In this document: in pieces, positions 1 through 5,627 of the stretch
Layout of the letters: each line of letters starts with the position of its first letter
Position numbering within the stretch: the first letter of the stretch is position 1
Origin: Dehalococcoidia bacterium
GTDB lineage: Bacteria > Chloroflexota > Dehalococcoidia > Dehalococcoidales > RBG-16-60-22
Assembly: GCA_030615655.1 (NCBI GenBank)
Contig: JAUWYU010000036.1
Location: 1-10,740 of the forward strand
Direction: 5' to 3'
Length of the DNA: 10,740 bases
Notes under the pieces: generated by a model
The model's database searches: none
The model's input: only the letters and a program-made list of their open reading frames with translations
What the model was told of the DNA's origin: nothing
Made by a program: the position numbers and the translations under genes

Positions 1-651
1 ATTGACAATCCTACCTTAAAGAAGATAGCCGGGCAGATTAAACAGGTGACAGAAATGGGGGTTAGTGTCGCCATTGTCGTCGGTGGGGGCAATATCTGGC
101 GCGGTGCTGAAGCTGAGGCGGTTGGCATGGACAGGGTTACGGCTGACTATGCCGGAATGCTGGCTACATTAATCAATGCTCTGGCCCTCCAGGATGTACT
201 GGAAAGGGAAGGAGTCTATACCAGAACGCAGTCGGCTCTGGATATTAATCAGGTAGCTGAGCCGTATATCAGACGGCGTGCTATACGCCATCTGGAGAAG
301 GGGAGGGTGGTCATATTTGCCGGGGGTACCGGCAATCCGTACATGACCGCCGATACTGCCGCCGCCCTACGGGCCATAGAGATTGGGGCCGAAGTCCTGC
401 TGATGACCAAGAACAATGTAGATGGCATCTATACTTCTGACCCCCTCAAAGACACCGGCGCCAAGAAGTTCGACAGGATTACTCATCTTGAAGTGCTGAA
501 TATGCGTTTGGAAGTAATGGATACCACCGCTTTATCTCTATGCCTCGATAATAAGCTGCCAATAATCGTCTTTGACCTTCAGGCTCACCAGAGCATGCAG
601 CAGGTTGTTCTTGGTCAGCCCATAGGTACACTGGTATCAAGTGAGAGTTAA
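1..651 (+). CDS. pyrH: UMP kinase (uridylate kinase), 5'-truncated by the window edge
   Basis: Phosphorylates UMP to UDP with ATP, the first committed kinase step of pyrimidine nucleotide synthesis, in the cytoplasm. The reading frame is open from base 1 and gives 216 residues. By recalled comparison with E. coli PyrH, about 28 N-terminal residues carrying the KLSGE phosphate-binding segment lie outside the window. Visible amino-acid-kinase features are GGGNIWRG, the LATLINALALQDVLE helix, the FAGGTGNPYMTADTAAALRA nucleotide/UMP-binding segment, and NNVDGIYTSDP near the ATP site. The methionine at base 46 is internal and should not be taken as the start. The 3' end abuts or overlaps frr, the usual bacterial neighbour. 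Identification is secure. Confidence 0.95.
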   Translation: MDNPTLKKIAGQIKQVTEMGVSVAIVVGGGNIWRGAEAEAVGMDRVTADYAGMLATLINALALQDVLEREGVYTRTQSALDINQVAEPYIRRRAIRHLEKGRVVIFAGGTGNPYMTADTAAALRAIEIGAEVLLMTKNNVDGIYTSDPLKDTGAKKFDRITHLEVLNMRLEVMDTTALSLCLDNKLPIIVFDLQAHQSMQQVVLGQPIGTLVSSES

Positions 652-652
652 T

Positions 653-1210
653 GTGGTTAACCAAACTCTGCAAAGTGTTGAAGATAAAATGAAGGCCTCG
701 GTTAGAGTATTCCGGGAGGATTTGGCGACAATCCGCACCGGACATGCGTCTCCGGCCCTTGTTGAGCATGTTAAGGTGGAATATGCCGGTGTTCCCACAC
801 CGCTGAATCAGCTGGCTGGAATCTCAGCACCTGAAGCTGGTCTATTGGTTATCCAGCCCTGGGATAAGAGTAGCATAGGTAATATTGAGAAGGCGATATT
901 AAAGTCGGAACTCGGTCTAAATCCGTCCAATGATGGTAATATCATCCGTATAAGCATCCCGCCGCTCAGCGAGGAGCGGCGGCAGGAGCTGATTAAAGTA
1001 GTGCATAAGAGGATTGAGGAGAGAAGAATAACGGTGCGCAACCTGCGACATGATGTTATCAATGAGCTTAAGAAGCTGGAAAAGGATAAGGAAATATCAC
1101 AGGACGAGCACAAGCGAGCCCAGGATCAGCTGCAAAAGCTTACTGATATTTTCATGTTTGATATTGAACAGCTCGGCAAGGATAAAGAAAAAGAACTCAT
1201 GGAAGTCTAA
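653..1210 (+). CDS. frr: Ribosome recycling factor
   Basis: Splits post-termination ribosomes together with EF-G. The GTG at 653 gives 185 residues, the same length as E. coli RRF, and 13 residues before the conserved KM of the first helix, as is usual. It starts one base after the pyrH stop and has a weak GAG-type Shine-Dalgarno at 643-647. An in-frame GTG at 641 would give 189 residues and overlap pyrH by 11 nt, but I see no Shine-Dalgarno before it. Family signatures are ATIRTGHASPALVEHV in the first helix, the hinge and beta region with QPWDKSSIGNIEKAI and GLNPSNDGNIIRISIPPL, and the C-terminal helix with ELKKLEKDKEISQDE. The RRD seen in many homologues reads RHD here. The pyrH-frr-uppS-cdsA order supports the call. 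Confidence 0.95.
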   Translation: MVNQTLQSVEDKMKASVRVFREDLATIRTGHASPALVEHVKVEYAGVPTPLNQLAGISAPEAGLLVIQPWDKSSIGNIEKAILKSELGLNPSNDGNIIRISIPPLSEERRQELIKVVHKRIEERRITVRNLRHDVINELKKLEKDKEISQDEHKRAQDQLQKLTDIFMFDIEQLGKDKEKELMEV

Positions 1211-1272
1211 CTTTGACGAGTTGAGCCTGCCCTTAATTAGTTTCAACTAAGACAGCGATTGTTTCAGGGACT

Positions 1273-2004
1273 ATGGAAAGAATTATTGGTATTCCCCGTC
1301 ATGTAGCCTTCATCATGGATGGCAATGGTAGATGGGCCGAACAGCGTGGCTTACCTCGTCTGCAAGGGCATAAGGCCGGGGTGAACAATATACGCTCAAT
1401 AATTAAGTGTCTTAATAAGCATGGGACAGAGTGTGTTACCCTTTATACCTTTTCCACTGAGAACTGGAACCGCCCCGAGGACGAGGTCGACGGTTTATTC
1501 CATATGCTGAAAGTAGTGATAGTTAAAGAAGCGCGCGAGCTTCACAAGAATGGCGCTAGGATTCTCCACATTGGTAGCCTGGATGGGGTATCTCCGGATC
1601 TGCAAAAGTCCATAAACAAGGCCGTAAAGCTTACCGAGAATAACACAGGCATAACTGTCGGTGTGGCCTTTAATTATGGAGGACGTGCGGAAATACTGGA
1701 AGCGGTACGTAGCTTAATCACCAGTAGAGTGCCGACCCGGGACATAGATGAAAAGTTATTCGGGGACTGTCTCTATACGGCTGGTTCCCCCGATGTTGAC
1801 CTGGTTATTCGTACTGGTGGCGAGATTCGCACCAGCAATTTTCTGATATGGCAGGCAGCTTATAGTGAATATTACTTTACACCGGTTCTCTGGCCTGATT
1901 TCAATGAAGAGGAATTGGAGAAAGCATTGCTGACCTATAGCCGGAGACAGAGGCGCTTTGGTGGGCTGCAATCGAAAGCCGCATGCTCAGGAAAAGAGTC
2001 ATAA
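1273..2004 (+). CDS. uppS: Isoprenyl transferase (undecaprenyl diphosphate synthase, cis-prenyltransferase)
   Basis: Condenses isopentenyl diphosphate units onto farnesyl (or a similar) diphosphate in cis, making the C55 carrier lipid for cell-surface polymers. The 243 residues cover the whole fold. The diphosphate-binding motif MDGNGRWA has its catalytic Asp at residue 16. FSTENWNRP lies at 60-68, FNYGGRAE at 133-140, and RTGGEIRTSNF at 180-190 keeps the Arg, Arg and Ser that bind the IPP diphosphate. WPDF near 207-210 is also typical. Product chain length cannot be read from the sequence. The ATG at 1273 follows AGGGA at 1266-1270; the next ATG (1315) would remove the strand leading to the catalytic Asp. 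The 3' end overlaps cdsA by 22 nt, so coupled translation is likely. Confidence 0.94.
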   Translation: MERIIGIPRHVAFIMDGNGRWAEQRGLPRLQGHKAGVNNIRSIIKCLNKHGTECVTLYTFSTENWNRPEDEVDGLFHMLKVVIVKEARELHKNGARILHIGSLDGVSPDLQKSINKAVKLTENNTGITVGVAFNYGGRAEILEAVRSLITSRVPTRDIDEKLFGDCLYTAGSPDVDLVIRTGGEIRTSNFLIWQAAYSEYYFTPVLWPDFNEEELEKALLTYSRRQRRFGGLQSKAACSGKES

Positions 2005-2786
2005 CAGCACTGTGGGGCATTCCTCTTCTTATTGTTGCCATCTGGTTTGATGAACCATTGCCCTGGTTTACCGTATTGGCGGCTGTCTGGGGACTACTGG
2101 CTGTCCTTGAGTTCTATAAAATTACGGCTGTCTCCAAAGTCATACCGCTTCTCATTTTCGGCCTCATCTGGACGCTGCTGTTCATAATATACCCACACCT
2201 TGATTATAAAAATATTCTTCCGATTCTGCTGATATCGGCTGTAGTGCTTTCGCTAATATTGCTGGTGATTATTCGACAGAGGGAAGGCGCTTTTACCAAC
2301 TGGGCCTGGATGATGGCCGGCATTCTTTATGTGGGTTTATTGTTGAGCTATCTAGTGGCGTTAAGATTGGACGCCGATAGGGGCTGGCTGTATCTGGCTA
2401 TATTTGCCACCTTCGGTTCTGATACCGCTGCTTACTTTATTGGTAGGGTCATCGGCAGGCATCGCCTGGCGCCACGCATCAGTCCCGGCAAAACCTGGGA
2501 GGGGGCCATTGCCGGACTATTCGGGTCGGTTATTATCAGTCTGCTTTTCACTCTGCCCACCCCTCTCCAGCTCCCCCTGAGCTACGGGCAGGCAATACTC
2601 CTTGGCGTGCTTGTCAGTATATTCGGTCAAATCGGCGACCTGGTGGAGTCCCTGCTGAAACGCAGCGCGGGCGTTAAGGAGTCGGGCAATCTCATGCCCG
2701 GTCACGGCGGCTTGCTGGACCGTATGGATAGTATCGTCTTCGCCGGTGTGGTAGTCTACCTGTATTATACATTTGTGGTTTTGTAA
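1983..2786 (+). CDS. cdsA: Phosphatidate cytidylyltransferase (CDP-diacylglycerol synthase)
   Basis: Converts phosphatidic acid and CTP to CDP-diacylglycerol, the branch point for phospholipid synthesis, in the cytoplasmic membrane. The 267-residue protein is hydrophobic, with about seven or eight membrane segments (for example near 8-22, 29-46, 53-70, 78-97, 108-127, 135-152, 174-192 and 203-217). The C-terminal signature runs from Ser223 to Asp249 and includes LLKR, PGHGG and DRMD. The acidic residues corresponding to the metal-site aspartates known from Thermotoga CdsA are present as Asp219 (GDLVES) and Asp246. One signature position differs: the usual Lys-Asp is Lys232-Glu233. The gene begins inside uppS and its stop codon overlaps an AAGGA that may serve rsmG. 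Confidence 0.93.
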   Translation: MLRKRVITALWGIPLLIVAIWFDEPLPWFTVLAAVWGLLAVLEFYKITAVSKVIPLLIFGLIWTLLFIIYPHLDYKNILPILLISAVVLSLILLVIIRQREGAFTNWAWMMAGILYVGLLLSYLVALRLDADRGWLYLAIFATFGSDTAAYFIGRVIGRHRLAPRISPGKTWEGAIAGLFGSVIISLLFTLPTPLQLPLSYGQAILLGVLVSIFGQIGDLVESLLKRSAGVKESGNLMPGHGGLLDRMDSIVFAGVVVYLYYTFVVL

Positions 2787-2829
2787 GGACGATTATAGAA
2801 ATAGACTCAGCCACGTCTGAATTTCTATG
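2785..2829 (+). promoter_or_regulatory. Hairpin over the rsmG start, with a distant Shine-Dalgarno on its other side
   Basis: ATAGAAAT (2795-2802) is perfectly complementary to ATTTCTAT (2821-2828). AGAC (2803-2806) can pair with GTCT (2815-2818) past a two-base GA bulge, leaving an 8-nt loop. The first two bases of the rsmG ATG (2827-2829) lie in the outer stem. The only purine-rich Shine-Dalgarno-like sequence, AAGGA at 2785-2789, overlaps the cdsA stop and is 37 nt from the ATG. An in-frame TGA at 2818-2820 rules out an earlier start. Folding could either hide the start or bring the distant Shine-Dalgarno close to it. There is no T-run, so this is not a standard terminator. Confidence 0.45.
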
Positions 2830-3549
2830 GAGAAGCTAAAGTCTGGTACTCAGAAACTTGGACTCTATTTAAGTCCGGGACAGCTTGAGCAGTTCCATAT
2901 TTATTATAAGGAACTCGTCGACTGGAACCGGAAAATGAACCTCACCCGTATTACAGGTTACGAAGAAGTGCAGGTAAGGCATTTCCTTGATTCTCTCACG
3001 GTGACGCTGGCAGTGAAGTCACTGGCAGAAGGTGAAAGCTTTAGCGTTATTGATGTCGGTACCGGGGCCGGCCTGCCCGGGATACCATTGAAAATACTAT
3101 GGCCGGATATCGGACTTGTCTTGCTTGAAGCAACCGCTAAAAAAGCAAAATTCCTGCATCATCTCGTTGCTAAACTGGGACTTGGAAATGTTGAAATCGT
3201 GGTCGGTAGGGCTGAGGAAGTAGCTCATAACGCTCGATACCGGGAGAGATTCGACCTTGTGTTGTCACGGGCGGTGGCGTCTCTGCCAACTCTGGTCGAG
3301 TTGACCCTGCCTTTCTGTGCTATCGGCGGCAGTTTCGTTGCCCAGAAAAAGGGGGACATTGAGCAGGAAGTAAATAAGGCATCCAGAGCTATTACCGTGC
3401 TGGGGGGCAGTCTGAGAGAAATAAAGGCAGTTGACCTTGAGGAATTAGGCGGTGAGCGCAGGTTAATCGTAATTAATAAGGTAGGGCCAGCACCTCCGGA
3501 ATACCCCCGCCGCCCCGGCGTACCAGCAAAAAGGCCGATTATATCTTAA
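2827..3549 (+). CDS. rsmG: 16S rRNA (guanine-N7)-methyltransferase RsmG (GidB)
   Basis: Methylates N7 of a guanine in the 530 loop of 16S rRNA (G527 in E. coli) using S-adenosylmethionine. The 240 residues match the family length. The N-terminal helical part has WNRKMNLTRIT at 33-43 and RHFLDSL at 51-57. The SAM-binding glycine loop DVGTGAGLPGIPL is at 76-88, LLEATAKKAKFLHHLV follows, and the catalytic-face segment LSRAVASLPTLVE and the AQKKGD loop come after. The start is forced: a TGA sits in frame just upstream, and no other ATG/GTG/TTG occurs before residue 37. RsmG is often near gidA or parAB in other bacteria; here it closes a lipid-synthesis cluster. Identification is secure; translation initiation looks unusual (see the hairpin entry). 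Confidence 0.94.
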   Translation: MEKLKSGTQKLGLYLSPGQLEQFHIYYKELVDWNRKMNLTRITGYEEVQVRHFLDSLTVTLAVKSLAEGESFSVIDVGTGAGLPGIPLKILWPDIGLVLLEATAKKAKFLHHLVAKLGLGNVEIVVGRAEEVAHNARYRERFDLVLSRAVASLPTLVELTLPFCAIGGSFVAQKKGDIEQEVNKASRAITVLGGSLREIKAVDLEELGGERRLIVINKVGPAPPEYPRRPGVPAKRPIIS

Positions 3550-3581
3550 CTAAATAAACCGGTATGATTACTTAGTTGAGA
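3544..3581. terminator. Possible bidirectional AT-rich stem-loop between convergent genes
   Basis: TCTTAACTAA (3544-3553) can pair with TTAGTTGAGA (3572-3581) over 10 bp with one G-U pair and an 18-nt loop. The two arms contain the stop codon of rsmG (3547-3549) and the stop codon of the opposing small gene (3572-3574). The location suits a shared transcription end, but the stem is AT-rich and neither side has a long T-run, so intrinsic terminator function is uncertain. Confidence 0.3.
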
Positions 3582-3829
3582 AGGTGGCCATGTTTCTCCA
3601 GCAAGCGGTTAATGAGTTGCACGGCCTCTTGGTCCTTCCTCAATCGCCCGGCATATAACCGGAGTCCCTTGACAGTATCTTTGAACTCTTTGGAGGCAGG
3701 GTCAGAGGTTTCCAGCAGCCTGTAGGCTTCCTTCTTATATTTATCTTTTACCCTGCGTTCGGTTCTAACGCTAAAATATAATGCTGCAACCAGGATAAGT
3801 ATGATTGCGATGAATGTCAAGTAATCCAT
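3572..3829 (-). CDS. Small single-pass membrane protein of unknown function
   Basis: I do not recognise this 85-residue protein. An N-terminal hydrophobic helix (about residues 4-20, TFIAIILILVAALYFSV) is followed at once by a very basic segment (RTERRVKDKYKK). That predicts a membrane anchor with a cytoplasmic C-terminal domain. The rest is amphipathic helix, in two likely helices around 33-45 and 50-80. There is no signal peptidase site, lipobox or cysteine. Its ATG at 3829 is preceded by only a weak GTGAG-type Shine-Dalgarno. It converges on rsmG and diverges from pdxS. Base composition and codon use resemble the neighbours, and no other frame is a better coding candidate here, so I think it is a real gene, but no function can be assigned. 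Confidence 0.6.
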   Translation of the reverse strand: MDYLTFIAIILILVAALYFSVRTERRVKDKYKKEAYRLLETSDPASKEFKDTVKGLRLYAGRLRKDQEAVQLINRLLEKHGHLLN

Positions 3830-3879
3830 TTACACTCACTAAAAAGAAAATTCCTGCTGAAAAGCGTCAACAACGCTGG

Positions 3880-4093
3880 TATAAATCGCTATGTAAATTT
3901 AGCCCTTTATCTGATGTCGTGTCAAGAGCTTATCATGCTTTCAGGATATTTCTCTGAGGGCAATCAAGGAGGGCAAAGCTCTCTTCCCCTCCATCTCTTA
4001 TCTATTCCATCCCCCTCTCCTTTGACACCTTACAAGTCTAAGACTCCTGAAGGAGTAAGGTAGATATATAAATCGCTATTGCTAAGCCGTTTA
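3880..4093 (+). repeat. Pair of direct repeats (13 bp perfect, about 30 bp imperfect) before pdxS
   Basis: TATAAATCGCTAT occurs at 3880-3892 and again at 4067-4079, 187 bp apart. The similarity continues with small gaps: each copy is followed by a TAA and then GCC(C/G)TTTA, at 3902-3909 and 4086-4093. The longer duplicated unit is therefore about 27-30 bp. The second copy overlaps the proposed -35 element of pdxS. It may be a duplicated regulator site or the trace of a local duplication. Confidence 0.7.
4027..4061 (+). promoter_or_regulatory. Inverted repeat upstream of the pdxS promoter
   Basis: ACCTTAC (4027-4033) and GTAAGGT (4055-4061) are perfect 7-bp inverted arms. Between them lie two smaller, mutually overlapping palindromes: AGTC-TAA-GACT (4035-4045) and ACTCC-TGAA-GGAGT (4043-4056). 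The element ends 17 bp before the proposed -35 hexamer, so it is more likely a protein-binding site or the end of another transcript than part of the pdxS leader. Its function is unknown. Confidence 0.4.
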
Positions 4094-4107
4094 AACAGTA
4101 GTAGAAT
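4079..4107 (+). promoter_or_regulatory. Candidate sigma-70 type promoter for the pdxS operon
   Basis: TTGCTA (4079-4084; 4 of 6 matches to TTGACA) and TAGAAT (4102-4107; 5 of 6 matches to TATAAT) are separated by exactly 17 bp. Transcription would begin near 4114 and leave a leader of about 32 nt with the Shine-Dalgarno. This is the best-spaced promoter pair I found before pdxS. Confidence 0.45.
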
Positions 4108-4130
4108 TATATTATCAACTTGAAAAATCT

Positions 4131-4138
4131 GGAGGAGG
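4131..4138 (+). promoter_or_regulatory. Strong Shine-Dalgarno of pdxS
   Basis: GGAGGAGG lies 7 nt before the ATG at 4146 and is followed by an A-rich spacer. It is among the strongest ribosome binding sites in the window and fixes the pdxS start. Confidence 0.85.
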
Positions 4139-4145
4139 CAAAAAA

Positions 4146-5027
4146 ATGGAGACCGGGACGTGGAAGGTAAAAGCGGGTCTGGCCCAGATGCTGAAGGGCG
4201 GAGTTATTATGGACGTGGTGACGCCCGAGCATGCCAAGATTGCCGAGGAGTCTGGGGCCTGCGCGGTGATGGCGCTGGAGAGGGTCCCGGCGGATATTCG
4301 CGCTGACGGTGGGGTGGCCCGTATGGCCGACCCCACGGTCATTGAAGCCATTATGAAGACTGTTTCTATACCCGTAATGGCCAAGTGCCGGATTGGGCAT
4401 TTCGTTGAGGCCCGAGCGCTGGAGGCGCTCGGTGTGGACTATATCGATGAATCAGAGGTGCTGACGCCGGCTGATGAAAGTCATCACGTCTGGAAGCATG
4501 ACTTTAAAGTCCCGTTTGTCTGCGGCTGCCGCGACCTTGGTGAGGCCCTGCGGCGCGTCGGTGAAGGAGCGGCTATGATAAGGACCAAGGGTGAGGCTGG
4601 CACTGGTAATATTGTGGAGGCAGTCAGGCACATACGAGCCGTCATGGACAACATACGCAAATTGATGAACACACCCGAGGAAGAGTTAATGACTCAGGCC
4701 AAGGAACTGGGGGCTCCCTTTGAACTAGTCGTTGAGGTTCACAAGATAGGGAAACTACCAGTGGTGAACTTTGCCGCCGGTGGCGTGGCAACCCCGGCAG
4801 ACGCAGCTCTGATGATGCAGCTTGGTGCCGAGGGGGTCTTTGTCGGCTCGGGTATATTCAAGTCAAGCAACCCTGAGGTTAGAGCCAGGGCTATTGTCAA
4901 AGCCACCACGAATTATCAGGACCCGGCGATTATTGCCGAGGTTTCCAAGAACCTGGGTGATGCTATGACCGGGCTTGATATTAAACAAATCCCATCTGAG
5001 GAACTGATGGCACAAAGAGGATGGTAG
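4146..5027 (+). CDS. pdxS: Pyridoxal 5'-phosphate synthase, PdxS (lyase/synthase) subunit
   Basis: Forms PLP from ribose 5-phosphate, glyceraldehyde 3-phosphate and ammonia delivered by PdxT, in the DXP-independent vitamin B6 route. The 293-residue TIM barrel is almost exactly the length of Bacillus PdxS (294). The conserved Asp23 (GGVIMDVV), the Schiff-base Lys80 (VMAKCRIGH) and the second catalytic Lys148 (IRTKGEAGTGN) match Bacillus Asp24, Lys81 and Lys149. The phosphate-binding segments NFAAGGVATPADAALMM and GAEGVFVGSGIFKS are present near the C-terminus. The start is set by the GGAGGAGG Shine-Dalgarno. pdxT begins 1 nt after the stop, so the subunits are made together. It is the first gene of a probable eight-gene operon. 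Confidence 0.97.
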   Translation: METGTWKVKAGLAQMLKGGVIMDVVTPEHAKIAEESGACAVMALERVPADIRADGGVARMADPTVIEAIMKTVSIPVMAKCRIGHFVEARALEALGVDYIDESEVLTPADESHHVWKHDFKVPFVCGCRDLGEALRRVGEGAAMIRTKGEAGTGNIVEAVRHIRAVMDNIRKLMNTPEEELMTQAKELGAPFELVVEVHKIGKLPVVNFAAGGVATPADAALMMQLGAEGVFVGSGIFKSSNPEVRARAIVKATTNYQDPAIIAEVSKNLGDAMTGLDIKQIPSEELMAQRGW

Positions 5028-5028
5028 C

Positions 5029-5607
5029 ATGAAAATTGGTGTCCTTGCCTCGCAAGGAGCCTTTGCCGAGCATATTTCAATATTAGAACAACTGGATGTA
5101 GAAGCTGTGCCCGTTCGTTTGCCCGAGGAACTCAGGGGAGTGGACGGGCTAGTCATTCCAGGTGGGGAAACTACGACCATCAGCCGGTTGATGTCTGCCT
5201 ACAATCTGGTGAATGAAATATCCTCAAGGGCAAAGGAAGGAATGCCGATGTTTGGCACCTGCACCGGCATGATACTCATGGCCAGGGAAGTTGCGGGTAA
5301 TGGCGTGGAATTGCTTGGCCTGATGAATATGATAGTAAAACGCAACGCCTTCGGCCGGCAGAGAGAGAGTTTTGAAGTAGAACTGTCAATACCGGTCCTG
5401 GGTAAAGAGCCTTTTCCGGGGGTATTCATTCGCGCGCCCATAATTGAGCATTTCGACGGCGGTGTGGAAATTCTGGCAAGGTTAGATGATAGTACTTGTG
5501 TGGCCGCCAGGCAGAAGAACCTGTTGGCGGTGGCGTTTCATCCTGAACTGACCACCGACCTGAGGTTTCACCACTATTTTCTGGATATTATGACCGGAAA
5601 CTGCTAG
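5029..5607 (+). CDS. pdxT: Pyridoxal 5'-phosphate synthase, PdxT glutaminase subunit
   Basis: Hydrolyses glutamine and channels ammonia to PdxS. The 192-residue class I glutamine amidotransferase fold has GVLASQGAFAEH at the N-terminus, the IPGGETTTISRLM oxyanion/PdxS-contact segment at 43-55, the nucleophile Cys78 in FGTCTGM, and the His171/Glu173 pair in FHPEL near the C-terminus. All three catalytic residues are present, so it should be active. The residue after the nucleophile is Thr where Ala is usual (GTCAG). GAGG at 5017-5020, inside the end of pdxS, lies 8 nt before the ATG. The next gene starts 20 nt after the stop. Confidence 0.96.
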   Translation: MKIGVLASQGAFAEHISILEQLDVEAVPVRLPEELRGVDGLVIPGGETTTISRLMSAYNLVNEISSRAKEGMPMFGTCTGMILMAREVAGNGVELLGLMNMIVKRNAFGRQRESFEVELSIPVLGKEPFPGVFIRAPIIEHFDGGVEILARLDDSTCVAARQKNLLAVAFHPELTTDLRFHHYFLDIMTGNC

Positions 5608-5617
5608 AAATAATCCT

Positions 5618-5623
5618 GGAGGG
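5618..5623 (+). promoter_or_regulatory. Shine-Dalgarno that supports a TTG start for the R3H ATPase gene
   Basis: GGAGGG lies 4 nt before the TTG at 5628. The nearest ATG in frame (5652, codon 9) has no Shine-Dalgarno at a suitable distance, so the TTG is preferred. Confidence 0.65.
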
Positions 5624-5627
5624 ACTT

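Larger units (their letters stand above)
3830..4145. other. 316-bp divergent intergenic region upstream of pdxS
   Basis: No convincing open reading frame or known RNA gene is visible. From left to right it holds a 5-bp hairpin (AGCGT/ACGCT, 3863-3877), the first copy of a 13-bp direct repeat (3880-3892), two GAGGGCAA octamers (3956-3963 and 3969-3976), a 6-bp GC-rich inverted pair (GGAGGG 3968-3973 with CCCTCC 3987-3992), and a pyrimidine tract without G (3979-4023). It continues with a 7-bp inverted repeat (4027-4061), the second 13-bp repeat (4067-4079), the pdxS promoter and its Shine-Dalgarno. It is much longer than any other gap in the window, so it probably carries the control of pdxS and perhaps a small RNA. 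Confidence 0.7.

Noticed and set aside
1211..1272. Inverted repeat AGTTGA/TCAACT and a TTGACG box between frr and uppS
   Set aside because: The stem is only 6 bp with an 18-nt loop and no T-run, and no -10 is found at correct spacing, so neither a terminator nor a promoter can be supported.
3863..3877. Small hairpin AGCGT/ACGCT followed on the - strand by TTTT, resembling a terminator
   Set aside because: The stem is only 5 bp and lies just upstream of the small - strand gene, where a terminator would make little sense; the evidence is too weak.
4022..4027. Perfect TTGACA -35 hexamer before pdxS
   Set aside because: No acceptable -10 lies 15-19 bp downstream, and the TTGCTA/TAGAAT pair closer to the gene has better overall spacing.
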